In this document: positions 34,044 to 42,735 of the stretch, in pieces | How the letters are laid out: every line of letters starts with the position of its first letter | Position numbering within the stretch: position 1 is the first letter of the stretch | Assembly (NCBI RefSeq): GCF_020171525.1 | Contig: NZ_JAIVAI010000001.1 | Span: forward strand, 310,001-374,000 | DNA: 64,000 nucleotides | Direction of reading: 5' to 3' | DNA from: Halobacillus yeomjeoni | GTDB lineage: Bacteria > Bacillota > Bacilli > Bacillales > Halobacillaceae | Program-made: the position numbers and the translations under genes | The notes under the pieces: generated by a model | Seen by the model: only the letters and a program-made list of their open reading frames with translations | The model's database searches: none | Told to the model about the DNA's origin: nothing

Positions 34044-34405
34044 GGGGATGAGCTCTGGATCTTATAATAAGCAAATAAGGTTTTGGAAGTTCCTTGAGCA
34101 GGTGCGACTTCCCACTCACATTTCAAATCTCTTTCATTTTCCGTAGTACATTGAGTGCTTGCGCTCCCATCTGGTGTGGTTAAAGAAAAAGGTGAGGAGG
34201 TTCCTGCTTGTGGGTTGTTCAACAGTTCTTTTCGAAAGGCATGGTCTGCTGTATCGAACAGGTTTTGGCGAATCAAGTATGTTTTGTAGGTATCTGTTAA
34301 TAATAGGTGATTTTGATATTGATCAATACTGGATAACAAGATGTATAACATCAGCATAGAGAGCATTCCCGACCAGGGATAGATCACCCCTTTATTGGAA
34401 AACAA
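34040..34405 (-). CDS. comGG: Competence protein ComGG
   Basis: Last gene of comG, 121 residues. The N-terminus NKGVIYPWSGMLSMLMLYILLSS carries one hydrophobic helix and the GxIYP pattern of ComGG minor pseudopilins rather than a classical KGFTL site. The C-part is polar with two cysteines (QCTTENERDLKCEW) that could form a disulfide. Overlaps comGF by 14 bases. A poorly conserved protein; identity rests on operon position and the N-terminus. Confidence 0.82.
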   Translation of the reverse strand: MFSNKGVIYPWSGMLSMLMLYILLSSIDQYQNHLLLTDTYKTYLIRQNLFDTADHAFRKELLNNPQAGTSSPFSLTTPDGSASTQCTTENERDLKCEWEVAPAQGTSKTLFAYYKIQSSSP

Positions 34406-34811
34406 AAGCTTTGCGTAAATGCTTTTGATACACCACCCCTCCTTTCATTGTCACCGATATTATAAAGAAGTGATCCATTTCAGCAATTTCTAAAACTTCT
34501 ACTTCATTCAACAATTCTTCATGACCACTACCGTTCACACGCCTCCTGACCATTCCGCGGTATTTTTCAATTGATGTTGTCCGGTTCAAGGCATCAACAA
34601 TAATGAGTGTATTGGTAGTTTGGTATACGTCTCTTGAGTTATTGACTTCTTCTTGTAGAAAGCTGAAAAACTGTCTTACTTCTAATTCTTGTTCATAACG
34701 TGGAAGTTGCAGGGAAACCAGGAGAGGGTGCGATAAACTGAGGATAATCAGGGTCATGGATAATGTGATGAGTGTTTCTGATAGGGTAAAGCCTTTACTG
34801 TTTGACGGCAT
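34392..34811 (-). CDS. comGF: Competence pseudopilin ComGF
   Basis: A 139-residue protein with a type IV prepilin start, SKGFTLSETLITLSM, where ComC should cleave after Gly. The mature helix runs to about residue 32. Overlaps comGE at its start and comGG at its end, so translation is coupled through the operon. Minor component of the transformation pilus. Confidence 0.87.
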   Translation of the reverse strand: MPSNSKGFTLSETLITLSMTLIILSLSHPLLVSLQLPRYEQELEVRQFFSFLQEEVNNSRDVYQTTNTLIIVDALNRTTSIEKYRGMVRRRVNGSGHEELLNEVEVLEIAEMDHFFIISVTMKGGVVYQKHLRKAFVFQ

Positions 34812-35127
34812 ACATACATATCTCCACTTCAGAAAGATAGGGGTACAATAGCTCTGCGCATCCTTTTATATAGGAGTCTTCTTGGATAAACGTATACAAG
34901 GTGGGAGAAGGCGAACTTTTTTTCATTTCAACAGGAAGGTCTACATCATTTTGGCTTACATATTGCAGTTCATCATGAAGTGTGGAAGCCATAGAACGTT
35001 CTGCTGACAGGTCATCCATGAAGAGGTAAACCTTCAGTAAGGTGGGGAAGATGGATAGCGTCACAATGATTATTATGGAAAAGGAGAAGAGTGCTTCGAT
35101 GAATGTAAAGCCTTTATTGTTTCTCAA
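34795..35127 (-). CDS. comGE: Competence pseudopilin ComGE
   Basis: A 110-residue prepilin with KGFTFIEALFSFSIIIIV at the N-terminus. The start is TTG at 35127, inside the end of comGD (14-base overlap), with no better codon nearby. Two cysteines near the C-terminus (GCAELL, EICMYA). Minor pseudopilin of the DNA-uptake machine. Confidence 0.85.
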   Translation of the reverse strand: MRNNKGFTFIEALFSFSIIIIVTLSIFPTLLKVYLFMDDLSAERSMASTLHDELQYVSQNDVDLPVEMKKSSPSPTLYTFIQEDSYIKGCAELLYPYLSEVEICMYAVKQ

Positions 35128-35551
35128 TGTTCAGCCTGCTGATACCGAATGGGAAGGTGACTTTATACGTATGGTTTGGTGAAAAGATTCTCATTGTCCC
35201 TGGATTTGTAATCATCCCCCTTGAATTGAAACGTATGGTAGCATCCAATGTTAACATTTCCATCCTCCAATTTTTGGGGAGTTTCCTTATTGAAACTGCA
35301 TTTTTATTTTTGGTGTCGTATAGGATATATTGGTTTTTGCTTGGTTGGAACATGATTTGATGATAAAGGTGATTCTGCATCGTCAACTGTTGTATAAGTA
35401 AAACATCGTCTTCAAGCTGCTTAAGTACTGATTCTGTTTGTATGGTGTCAAATGTGCGGTGATGGATAGGTATCAAACAAGCCATCAATACTGACCAGAC
35501 TGTTAACACAATAAGCAATTCTACCATTGTAAAACCATCCTCTGCCTTCAT
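35114..35551 (-). CDS. comGD: Competence pseudopilin ComGD
   Basis: A 145-residue prepilin-like protein, MKAEDGFTMVELLIVLTVWS, with the expected Glu at +5 of the mature chain. ATG 35551 starts 1 base after the comGC stop; the frame extends back to 35605 inside comGC, but the short N-terminus is the one seen in the family. No clear ribosome site, so coupling to comGC translation is likely. Confidence 0.87.
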   Translation of the reverse strand: MKAEDGFTMVELLIVLTVWSVLMACLIPIHHRTFDTIQTESVLKQLEDDVLLIQQLTMQNHLYHQIMFQPSKNQYILYDTKNKNAVSIRKLPKNWRMEMLTLDATIRFNSRGMITNPGTMRIFSPNHTYKVTFPFGISRLNIEKQ

Positions 35552-35552
35552 T

Positions 35553-35864
35553 TTAAGGTGCCGGAGGTGTTTGACTAGAGACGACTCCTGTTTGGGTATC
35601 CACATTAATGGTATCTCCGTTAGGGCAGGTGGAGGTTTTAATGTAGCCCCCGTTCAAAAGTTCTGTAACTGTAGGGAAAGAGTTGTTCTCAAGATAATAA
35701 GACTCAACCTGAGCTTGAGTAGTTACTGTTAAAGCTTCACAACCTTTCTCTCTTACACTCTCGTTATGCTGGGTCAAATTAGGTATCGTGATGATCAAAA
35801 GTACAGAGATGACCAATAGGACGATCAACATTTCAATTAAGGTAAATCCTTTTTGGTTTGTCAT
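35553..35864 (-). CDS. comGC: Major competence pseudopilin ComGC
   Basis: A 103-residue prepilin with KGFTLIEMLIVLLVISVLLI (cleavage after Gly 6) and two cysteines (Cys 42 and 80 approximately) that form the intramolecular disulfide in B. subtilis ComGC. It is the main subunit of the transformation pilus that captures external DNA. An AAGGAG-type site lies before the ATG. It follows comGB after 18 bases. Confidence 0.93.
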   Translation of the reverse strand: MTNQKGFTLIEMLIVLLVISVLLIITIPNLTQHNESVREKGCEALTVTTQAQVESYYLENNSFPTVTELLNGGYIKTSTCPNGDTINVDTQTGVVSSQTPPAP

Positions 35865-35882
35865 TATTGAAACTCCTTGGGA

Positions 35883-36932
35883 TTAAATTTCACTCATCCA
35901 TTGATAGAGGGGAAGCATAATCGAAGCGTATATACTTAGGACAATGAGAGCGATGACAATAAAAAACAATGGTTGAATCCATTGTATCCACTTGTTGATT
36001 TTTTCTTGTACATAGTCCATGAGAAAATCGGTCAACATCTCCAACTCATCCTGCAGGGAATGAAGGTCAAGGGATTGATGGAAGAGGTCGGTCAATTCTT
36101 TTCTGAACAGGGGACATGTATGAATCGCTTGACTCATGCTTTTGCCTGACTCCAATTCAATCAGTATCTTTTTGCTATACACCGACAAGGTCCCGTATTT
36201 GTTATTCTGCTGCATCACTTCCAATGATTGTTTCAACGTCAATCCTGCAGTCAATAAAGAGTGGAGATGTGTGGTGAATAAATAGGATAAGAAGTAGGAT
36301 TGGTATGTTCTTTGCAGAGGCACATTTTCGTGTAGATACAATCTCTTTTGTGTAGAGATTTTAGGAAAGGCTAGTTTGTATAGGAGTAGGAGGGAGGCGA
36401 GTAGTGTGGTTAATAAGAATAATCCGTTGATGAAATAATTGAGGCCTATTAGAAGCCAGAGCGAAGAGTGTTGATCATTGAACAAAAGAATGAAATTAGG
36501 TAGAACGGTTTTTTTTATGATTGTGAAAGCAAGGAAGATGAACAGAAATAAAAACACGGGGTAGCGGAGTACTGAAGCAAGCTTCTTTTTGTAATCTCTT
36601 CTCATTCTCAATAATTTTTCACACTTTAAAAACATGGCTGGCAAATCGTGGTGGATTCTTCCGAAATATAAGAAATTAATCACTAGGGGGGAAAAATTCA
36701 CTTTTCTGAAGGCGTTGTCGATTGTCTCTCCCTTGGTCAGATGACGAGTCAGCTCATCAGCGACATACCTTAACGATTCGTCCCAGCCAATCATTTTCAG
36801 CCCGTCTAATAAAGGGTAGCCTTTTTGCAAGATATGTGACAAACGGTGGAAAAAGGTTATTTGAAGGTTAGTTGGGAGTTGCTTTTCACGAAGTATGGAG
36901 TACTTCATCAGTTGAGATAAAACCGAGAGCAT
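35883..36932 (-). CDS. comGB: Competence pilus platform protein ComGB
   Basis: A 349-residue polytopic protein of the type II secretion/type IV pilus GspF family, with duplicated cytoplasmic helical domains (for example HILQKGYPLLDGL and HSLLTAGLTLKQSLEVM) and three hydrophobic helices (about 128-150, 170-190, 320-340). It anchors pilus assembly at the membrane with ComGA. The ATG follows GAGGAGGAAAGCAT and lies 47 bases inside comGA. Confidence 0.91.
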   Translation of the reverse strand: MLSVLSQLMKYSILREKQLPTNLQITFFHRLSHILQKGYPLLDGLKMIGWDESLRYVADELTRHLTKGETIDNAFRKVNFSPLVINFLYFGRIHHDLPAMFLKCEKLLRMRRDYKKKLASVLRYPVFLFLFIFLAFTIIKKTVLPNFILLFNDQHSSLWLLIGLNYFINGLFLLTTLLASLLLLYKLAFPKISTQKRLYLHENVPLQRTYQSYFLSYLFTTHLHSLLTAGLTLKQSLEVMQQNNKYGTLSVYSKKILIELESGKSMSQAIHTCPLFRKELTDLFHQSLDLHSLQDELEMLTDFLMDYVQEKINKWIQWIQPLFFIVIALIVLSIYASIMLPLYQWMSEI

Positions 36933-37899
36933 ATGCTTTCCTCCTCAGGTCAGAAAAAGAATGAAAGCGGGTGTGGTTGTACGGGGGATGATCTTTGGCC
37001 GCTTGCTGTAATAGGGGTCCATCAAGCAGTTCGAGAATAGCTGCCCTCTTTGGTAGTAAGCCGCTGGTATTTAAAGGAATGAGTTGCTGGGATGCTATGG
37101 CGATCAGAGTTTGTTCAAGGTCAGCTTGAGGAATTTCCATCTCTTTCAGACGGCGGATAGTGCCAAAAGCATCTTTAGCATGAATTGTACTGATTACCAA
37201 GTGTCCGCTTAACGCCGCTCGGAATGCAAATTGAGCGGTTGCCTGATCCCGTATTTCTCCGACCATAAGGAGGTCGGGATCATGTCTTAAAGCAGCTTTC
37301 AAGCCTGCATCATAGGTGACACCTGCTCGTTCATTTACTTGTACCTGAATGATATGGTTCAAGTTCTTTTCAATGGGGTCTTCCAATGTAATGGCCTGAA
37401 AGGATTTTCTTTGCATTAATGCTTGTAGTAAAGCGTACAAGGTAGTTGTTTTTCCACTTCCGGTTGGGCCGGTAAATAGTATCATGCCAGAAGTGTGCTG
37501 GACCCAGCCTTCAATTCGTTTGATTTGTGATGGAAATAAAAAGAGTTGATCAAGTGGAGTTTGGTCCATCGGAGATAAAACACGGATGGCTAAGCTTTCA
37601 GATTCGGTAAGTGGAAGTGTAGAAAGTCGTAAATCGAAGGTTTGGTCCTGCAGCCGGTGCTTTATGGTTCCATTTTGAGGGCGTTTCATTTCACCGATAT
37701 CCATCCCGGATATAAACTTAAAATAAGCAAGAAGTTTTTGATATAGTGGTAGTGGAAGTGAAGCGTGAAAAATTCTTTTTCCGTGGATTCTGAAGTGGAT
37801 GTTGGTATGGTCCGTAAACGGGGTGAAATGGATATCTGAAGCTGTTTGTTGTATAGCTGCGATCAGATACTCACGAGCTAATGTGGCTATCGATTTCAA
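36886..37899 (-). CDS. comGA: Competence pilus assembly ATPase ComGA
   Basis: A 337-residue secretion ATPase that drives pseudopilus assembly. Motifs include ASDIHFTPF near the N-terminus, Walker A GPTGSGKTTT (about 145), LEDPIE (Asp box), Walker B LLMVGEIRD, and the His box STIHAKDA. The frame reaches a GTG at 37909-37911, but that codon is inside the ribosome site; TTG at 37899 is 9 bases after AGAGGTG and gives the same distance to ASDIH as in B. subtilis ComGA. It heads the comG operon and is divergent from aroK across 91 bases. No paired ComK AT-boxes of canonical spacing are visible. Confidence 0.92.
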   Translation of the reverse strand: MKSIATLAREYLIAAIQQTASDIHFTPFTDHTNIHFRIHGKRIFHASLPLPLYQKLLAYFKFISGMDIGEMKRPQNGTIKHRLQDQTFDLRLSTLPLTESESLAIRVLSPMDQTPLDQLFLFPSQIKRIEGWVQHTSGMILFTGPTGSGKTTTLYALLQALMQRKSFQAITLEDPIEKNLNHIIQVQVNERAGVTYDAGLKAALRHDPDLLMVGEIRDQATAQFAFRAALSGHLVISTIHAKDAFGTIRRLKEMEIPQADLEQTLIAIASQQLIPLNTSGLLPKRAAILELLDGPLLQQAAKDHPPYNHTRFHSFSDLRRKAYALGFISTDEVLHTS

Positions 37900-37990
37900 T
37901 AAAGATATCACCTCTTTTCTCTAAGATTACATATTCGACATTATGCGTGGATTCCCTTCTTTTTTAAAAGTTTTGAATGGAGGTTTTTTT

Positions 37991-38473
37991 ATGATTTATC
38001 TAATTGGTTTTATGGGCTGTGGGAAGTCCACTGTAGGAAAATTATTGAGTGAGCGAATGAATATAGTGTACATGGATATGGATGAGACTATCGAAGAAAA
38101 TGAAAAAAAGTCCATTCCCGAAATATTTAAAATTCATGGTGAAAATTACTTTCGTGAATTGGAAACGAATTTGTTGTTAAATATTGATTCAAACATGGTC
38201 GTATCTACCGGAGGCGGTGTCATCCTGTCTGAAAAAAATCGGCAGATATTATCTGAGGGTACAGTAATCTATCTCAAAGCATCATGGGAGACCATTAACG
38301 AGAGGTTGTCATTAGATACAACCCGCCCACTATGGAAAGGCGATTACTCAGAAAAAAAGGAGCGGTTTGAGGGCCGCCTCTCGATGTATGAATCAATTGC
38401 TGACCATATCATACAAGTTGATCACCACACACCTTCAGAGGTGGCAGATGACATCATCGCATGTCTAAAATAA
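37991..38473 (+). CDS. aroK: Shikimate kinase
   Basis: Phosphorylates shikimate in the aromatic amino acid pathway. The 160-residue P-loop kinase shows GFMGCGKST (about 7-15), the substrate Asp in MDMDETIE, FRELE with the shikimate-binding Arg, STGGGV and the lid segment TTRPLW. AATGGAGG lies before the ATG. It is divergent from comGA, a location I do not recall for B. subtilis. AroQ, an earlier step of the same pathway, is encoded at 52940. Confidence 0.93.
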   Translation: MIYLIGFMGCGKSTVGKLLSERMNIVYMDMDETIEENEKKSIPEIFKIHGENYFRELETNLLLNIDSNMVVSTGGGVILSEKNRQILSEGTVIYLKASWETINERLSLDTTRPLWKGDYSEKKERFEGRLSMYESIADHIIQVDHHTPSEVADDIIACLK

Positions 38474-38522
38474 GTCTGCATTGACCATACTATTGTCATC
38501 AGCTATTAAAAGAGGGGATTCC

Positions 38523-38708
38523 ATGAATCGAAATGATTATGTGAAGTTTTTGACTGAAGAAATGGTGAAGTATATGCACTTATCCAAGAAAGAGAAAGAA
38601 GAGAGAAAAGCTTCAAAACCATCAAAAAAATCCTCGAGTTATTGGTTCGGTATGGTACCATTCGCATTGAAAATGTTCAAAAAGAAAATGAAGACAGGCA
38701 ATAGCTAA
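38523..38708 (+). CDS. yqzE: YqzE-type small protein
   Basis: A 61-residue very basic protein, MNRNDYVKFLTEEMVKYMHL, with a Lys/Ser-rich middle and a hydrophobic patch WFGMVPFALKMF. It matches the YqzE family, found near comG in Bacillaceae. AGAGGGGAT precedes the ATG. Here it lies on the aroK side rather than downstream of comGG. Function unknown. Confidence 0.8.
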   Translation: MNRNDYVKFLTEEMVKYMHLSKKEKEERKASKPSKKSSSYWFGMVPFALKMFKKKMKTGNS

Positions 38709-38716
38709 AAAAGCTT

Positions 38717-38750
38717 AACAGCCGTAACCATTTGGTTACGGCTGTTTTTT
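38717..38750. terminator. Bidirectional terminator, yqzE / yqhG
   Basis: Perfect 13-bp stem AACAGCCGTAACC / GGTTACGGCTGTT, ATTT loop, T run. Confidence 0.92.
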
Positions 38751-39545
38751 CATTAAAAGATGCTGACTGGTCTGCTGGGACATGTAAAAAATTCCGCCAT
38801 TGATTACTTCAATAGAGAATCGTGGCCGATACCTTGTATCCAGCTGTTCTCTTTCTTGGGTGAACTGATCCAGACCGATATCTTCTGAAGCATAAAAAGA
38901 GTCAAGAAGGCTTTTCTCTTCTTCTAATTGGTGAAGGGAATCTTTGATCCAGCTATCATCCAATGTCGTTGTGTAGTTCTCAACAAATTTTTCAATTCTT
39001 GAATATGCACTTTTAAGATTAATGACTGGAGTCATTGGGAAGCAATAGTCGGACACTTTCCTGTCAAAATCATGACCATCTAAACATTCCATCATCCCTT
39101 TGATCAATGTTCCATGGATTAAGTTCAAGCCGAAAGATAAGGGTTCATCTTTCGTCTGCTTGCCGCGGTAATGCAAAAGGAGGTTGATAACAAGCCAGGG
39201 AGTCAGAGCTCCATTTTGAATGGGCTGTTGAATGACTTCGTATAAACGGGCTGTTTTCCCCTTTTCCATAGCCGTCTGATAAATGGTGTGAAGCTTTGGT
39301 GTTCCGGCATGCAAAAAGATCCCCCCATCCTGAGCGTGATCTGTATGAGTGAAAGTCAATCGCATGGGGTCACCCGGTCGATTCATTTTTTTCATATAAT
39401 GCCAATAAAATGGCCGGTTCATAATTTCCTCGTCCATTTGGCTTGTCAGTTGTACTTTCAAGTGATGAGAACTTTCTTCAATAACTGGACATTCATAAGA
39501 ATTGAAAAACTGACGAAGGAAATCGAAATGAGGTTTTGTATTCAA
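38736..39545 (-). CDS. yqhG: YqhG family protein
   Basis: A 269-residue soluble, mildly acidic protein of the YqhG family, with no recognisable catalytic motif. The start is TTG after GGAGGGAATCCAG and overlaps the yqhH stop by 4 bases, so it is coupled to the helicase. The constant yqhH-yqhG pairing in Bacillaceae suggests a shared but unknown task. Its 3' end lies in a terminator shared with yqzE. Confidence 0.85.
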   Translation of the reverse strand: MNTKPHFDFLRQFFNSYECPVIEESSHHLKVQLTSQMDEEIMNRPFYWHYMKKMNRPGDPMRLTFTHTDHAQDGGIFLHAGTPKLHTIYQTAMEKGKTARLYEVIQQPIQNGALTPWLVINLLLHYRGKQTKDEPLSFGLNLIHGTLIKGMMECLDGHDFDRKVSDYCFPMTPVINLKSAYSRIEKFVENYTTTLDDSWIKDSLHQLEEEKSLLDSFYASEDIGLDQFTQEREQLDTRYRPRFSIEVINGGIFYMSQQTSQHLLMKKQP

Positions 39546-41185
39546 CTGGATTCCCTCCGTTCGTTGATGGAGTATTCGACATAACTGACCAAGTTGTTCA
39601 TCTTTATTTCTATTTCTCCCTGGCTTTCAGATTGACTCATGATCGATTGTACTTGTTGATCAAAGGATCCGCCGGGTATTTGTTCAAGTATAAGGTCAAG
39701 ATCACCGACGGCATTTTTGAATATTTCTATCTTTTCGTAGAGCATTTTCATGATGTGGTCCTCGATTGTATTTTCAATGGCAAAATTATATATTTTTACG
39801 TTCTTTTCTTGGCCGAAACGATGGATCCTTCCGATTCTCTGCTCTAGGCGCATTGGATTCCAAGGTAGGTCATAATTAATCATCTGGTGACAAAATTGTA
39901 AATTGATCCCTTCGCCGCCAGCTTCGGTTGCGATCATGACTTGTGCTTTATTTTTGAATAGCTGCTTCATCCAATCCCTTTTGCTTTTGTTGAATTTACC
40001 ACTGAATGGGACAGATGAAATGCCGTGCTGTTGTAAATACCACTGCAAATAAAACTGTGTCGCCCTGTATTCAGTGAAGACGATAAACTTTTCACCGGAC
40101 TGCTCAATGATTTCAGCCATTCTTTTAGCTTTGACATGATGAGGTAATTGTCCGATCTTTTCAATGAAGTAGTCATAAATATTTTCAGATTCAGATTCTG
40201 CATTACTCTTCATTTGTTTCAGTGACATGTAACACGCTTCTCTCGATGAACAGAGCTCTTTAGCCAGTGTGAGCCAAGTGAAAGAAGGGTGATTACGTTT
40301 CAGAGTTTCAAGCTCTTGATACAAAGCGGCTTCTTCCTCGGTGAATGTCAGCCTTTCATTGACCACCTCTCGTTTGGAAGCGTCCAGTCCGGTATCTTTC
40401 CTTCTATTTCGTATCATCATCTTACCGACCAGGGAGTGAATGTGCTCGATGTTCCCGTTGTTTTTCGCATGTGTTTGATATTTCTTTTTAAAGTCGGTCA
40501 AATTTCCAAGGTACCCAGGTTTCAGGATGGATATTAAGTTGAAAAGATCGCTTAATTTGTTTTGAATCGGAGTAGCTGTCAGTAACAAGCAGTAGGTTTT
40601 TTTCAAAGATTGCACAAATTGATAGTTTTTTGTCTGGTGATTCTTCAATTTATGTGCTTCATCAATAATGATCAGGTCATATGGAATGGAGAGAATTTCC
40701 TCACGATGAAGTTCCCTTTTCGCCATATCAATGGAAGTAACGGTTACGTCCCAATCCTTCCAAGCAGCTTGTTTTTTTCTCGGAGATGCAGCTTGAATAT
40801 AAAACTTCTCATTCAGCTCCTGCACCCATTGGTTAACAAGAGATGCAGGTGTCAAAATCAAAATTTTTTTAGCGATCCCTCTTATCATATATTCTTTTAA
40901 AATTAATCCGGCTTCTAATGTCTTACCTAAACCGACTTCATCTGCGAGAATGGCACGACCGTTCATCTGGTGGACAACTTTATTGGCCGCATCCACCTGA
41001 TGTTCTAAAAAATCGACGTGGGGGAGGTGGTCGAGAGCCAGCAGTCCATCGAATTGAGGGATAGTGGTGAAAGTTGCAGCTTGATATGCAAGCTTAAACC
41101 CATCCCAATTTGTAAGTTTGTCAGGATGGTCTAAATGATTGGTCAAAGTTTGGATGAATGATTGGTCCTTTTGAATCTCGATCAT
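39542..41185 (-). CDS. yqhH: SNF2-family helicase YqhH
   Basis: A 547-residue SF2 ATPase with the Swi2/Snf2 set: motif I ADEVGLGKTLEAG (about 70), motif Ia LTPASLVNQW, motif II IIDEAHKLKNH, motif III LLTATPIQN, motif V ATEAGGEGINLQF and motif VI DLPWNPMRLEQRIGRIHRFGQ. This is the RapA/HepA-like bacterial group, so remodelling of DNA-protein or RNA polymerase complexes is a reasonable guess. ATG 41185 is 9 bases from GGAGG; ATG 41191 is only 3 bases away. Divergent from the glycine riboswitch. Confidence 0.9.
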   Translation of the reverse strand: MIEIQKDQSFIQTLTNHLDHPDKLTNWDGFKLAYQAATFTTIPQFDGLLALDHLPHVDFLEHQVDAANKVVHQMNGRAILADEVGLGKTLEAGLILKEYMIRGIAKKILILTPASLVNQWVQELNEKFYIQAASPRKKQAAWKDWDVTVTSIDMAKRELHREEILSIPYDLIIIDEAHKLKNHQTKNYQFVQSLKKTYCLLLTATPIQNKLSDLFNLISILKPGYLGNLTDFKKKYQTHAKNNGNIEHIHSLVGKMMIRNRRKDTGLDASKREVVNERLTFTEEEAALYQELETLKRNHPSFTWLTLAKELCSSREACYMSLKQMKSNAESESENIYDYFIEKIGQLPHHVKAKRMAEIIEQSGEKFIVFTEYRATQFYLQWYLQQHGISSVPFSGKFNKSKRDWMKQLFKNKAQVMIATEAGGEGINLQFCHQMINYDLPWNPMRLEQRIGRIHRFGQEKNVKIYNFAIENTIEDHIMKMLYEKIEIFKNAVGDLDLILEQIPGGSFDQQVQSIMSQSESQGEIEIKMNNLVSYVEYSINERRESS

Positions 41186-41269
41186 TTTCATAAGCCTCCA
41201 TCTAATTTGAAACAATGTAAAAAGATTGAGAATAATTGCAGAATTTCCATGTTCTTTGACAGATATTCT

Positions 41270-41278
41270 TGATATAAT
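41270..41278 (+). promoter_or_regulatory. Extended -10 promoter of the gcv operon
   Basis: TGATATAAT with a perfect TATAAT (41273-41278). The -35 region is weak; a TTGACA at 41256-41261 is only 11 bases away and cannot act as its partner. Confidence 0.55.
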
Positions 41279-41359
41279 GGACAAGACTGATAAGAAGTGT
41301 ATCCATACGTTACAGAATAGTATGCCCTACTAAATCTAATAAAATACCAAAGCGAATGA

Positions 41360-41580
41360 CTACAGGGGGAGAGACTACACTTGTAGCGCCGAAGGAGCAA
41401 GCATCGATTGTGAATCTCTCAGGCAAAAGAACCCCTGTAGGACGCGACTCTGGAGAGAGTTTACTACGATGGTAAACCACCCAAGAAGCAAGCGGCAGAT
41501 ATAGAAGGAAGCTTGAAGTCGTGAAACTTTCTGGTGAATGGACAGAGACTCCCGGTAATAACGATGGAGTCTCTTTTTTG
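41360..41580 (+). ncRNA. Tandem glycine riboswitch with expression-platform terminator
   Basis: Aptamer 1 is closed by TACAGGGG (41361-) and CCCCTGTA (-41440) and contains the conserved GCCGAAGGAGCAA and CTCTCAGGCAAAAG. Aptamer 2 (about 41446-41548) has ACCCAAGAAGCAAG and a closing CTCTG / CAGAG. The terminator AGAGACTCC (41544-41552) / GGAGTCTCT (41566-41574) with T run uses the same CAGAG, so aptamer 2 pairing and termination exclude each other. Glycine binding should turn gcvT-gcvPA-gcvPB on, as in B. subtilis. Confidence 0.93.
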
Positions 41581-41612
41581 TGTTTATTTTAAGTCTTTAG
41601 GGAGTGATTGGG

Positions 41613-42713
41613 ATGGCAGAAATAAAACGTACACCACTTTATGAAGAGTACAAAAAACTAGGAGCAAAAACCATTGATTTTGGCGGATGGGATTTGCCTG
41701 TTCATTTTTCGAGTATTAAGGAAGAGCATGCGGCAACACGAACGAAAGCCGGCCTCTTCGACGTTTCCCATATGGGGGAAATTCTTATTGAAGGAAAGGA
41801 CAGTTTAGACTTTCTGCAAAAAATGCTCACAAATGATGCATCCAAGTTAGAACCTGGAAAAGCTCAATACACAATCATGTGTTATGAAGATGGTGGGACG
41901 GTAGATGATTTGATTGTGTACCAATTGGCAGAAAATCGTTATTTGTTGGTCGTTAACGCAGCCAACAGAGAAAAAGACTACCAGTGGCTGAAAGACCATC
42001 AAGAAGGTGACGTTGTAATAACGGATGTCTCAGATGAATATGTCCAGCTGGCACTACAGGGCCCCAAAGCTGAAGAAATTTTACAAACCTTAACAGACAC
42101 CGATCTATCTTCTATTAAATTCTTTCGTTTTGAACAAGACGTGGCTTTCCGCGGGGTAGAAGGAAAAGCGATTGTGTCACGCACAGGTTACACAGGAGAA
42201 GATGGTTTTGAAATCTACCTTCCTAGCTCGTCAGGTGCAGACTTGTGGCAGATGGTATTAGAAGCGGGCGAATCGTCTGGTGTTATGCCTGTGGGGCTTG
42301 GAGCTCGTGATACTTTGCGTTTTGAAGCGAACTTGGCGCTGTACGGTCAGGAGCTCAGCAAAGATATCACTCCGATTGAGGCAGGGCTTAACTTTGCAGT
42401 GAAAGTTAATAAAGAAGAAGACTTCATCGGTAAGGAAGTACTTAAAAAACAGAAAGAAGAAGGACCAGAGAGAAAGCTTGTCGGTATAGAAATGCTGGAT
42501 AAGGGAATTCCTCGCACCCATTACGAAGTCCTGGACGGGGAAAAGGTGATCGGCTTTGTAACCACCGGTACACAATCACCATCCCTCGGTAAAAATGTTG
42601 GGCTGGCCTTGTTGGATGAACCCTATACCAAAGAGGGGACAGAGGTGACTGTTCAGGTCCGTAAAAGAAAGCTGAAAGCAAAAGTGGTATCTACACCTTT
42701 TTATAAACGATAA
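41613..42713 (+). CDS. gcvT: Glycine cleavage system T protein (aminomethyltransferase)
   Basis: Transfers the aminomethyl carbon of glycine from lipoyl-GcvH to tetrahydrofolate, giving methylene-THF and ammonia. The 366-residue protein has [24 protein letters not shown], the catalytic region [19 protein letters not shown] with folate contacts, and [11 protein letters not shown] 41613 follows GGGAGTGATTGGG. First gene of the operon under the glycine riboswitch; 22 bases before gcvPA. The H and L subunits are not in this window. Confidence 0.95.
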   Translation: MAEIKRTPLYEEYKKLGAKTIDFGGWDLPVHFSSIKEEHAATRTKAGLFDVSHMGEILIEGKDSLDFLQKMLTNDASKLEPGKAQYTIMCYEDGGTVDDLIVYQLAENRYLLVVNAANREKDYQWLKDHQEGDVVITDVSDEYVQLALQGPKAEEILQTLTDTDLSSIKFFRFEQDVAFRGVEGKAIVSRTGYTGEDGFEIYLPSSSGADLWQMVLEAGESSGVMPVGLGARDTLRFEANLALYGQELSKDITPIEAGLNFAVKVNKEEDFIGKEVLKKQKEEGPERKLVGIEMLDKGIPRTHYEVLDGEKVIGFVTTGTQSPSLGKNVGLALLDEPYTKEGTEVTVQVRKRKLKAKVVSTPFYKR

Positions 42714-42735
42714 CAGATTCAAGGGGGATATACGG

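Noticed and set aside
37912-37990. ComK box (paired AAAA-N5-TTTT) upstream of comGA
   Set aside because: A- and T-runs occur, but none with the required spacing of paired AT-boxes.
41256-41278. TTGACA followed by TATAAT upstream of the gcv riboswitch as a consensus promoter
   Set aside because: The spacer is only 11 bases; the TATAAT instead has an extended TG motif.
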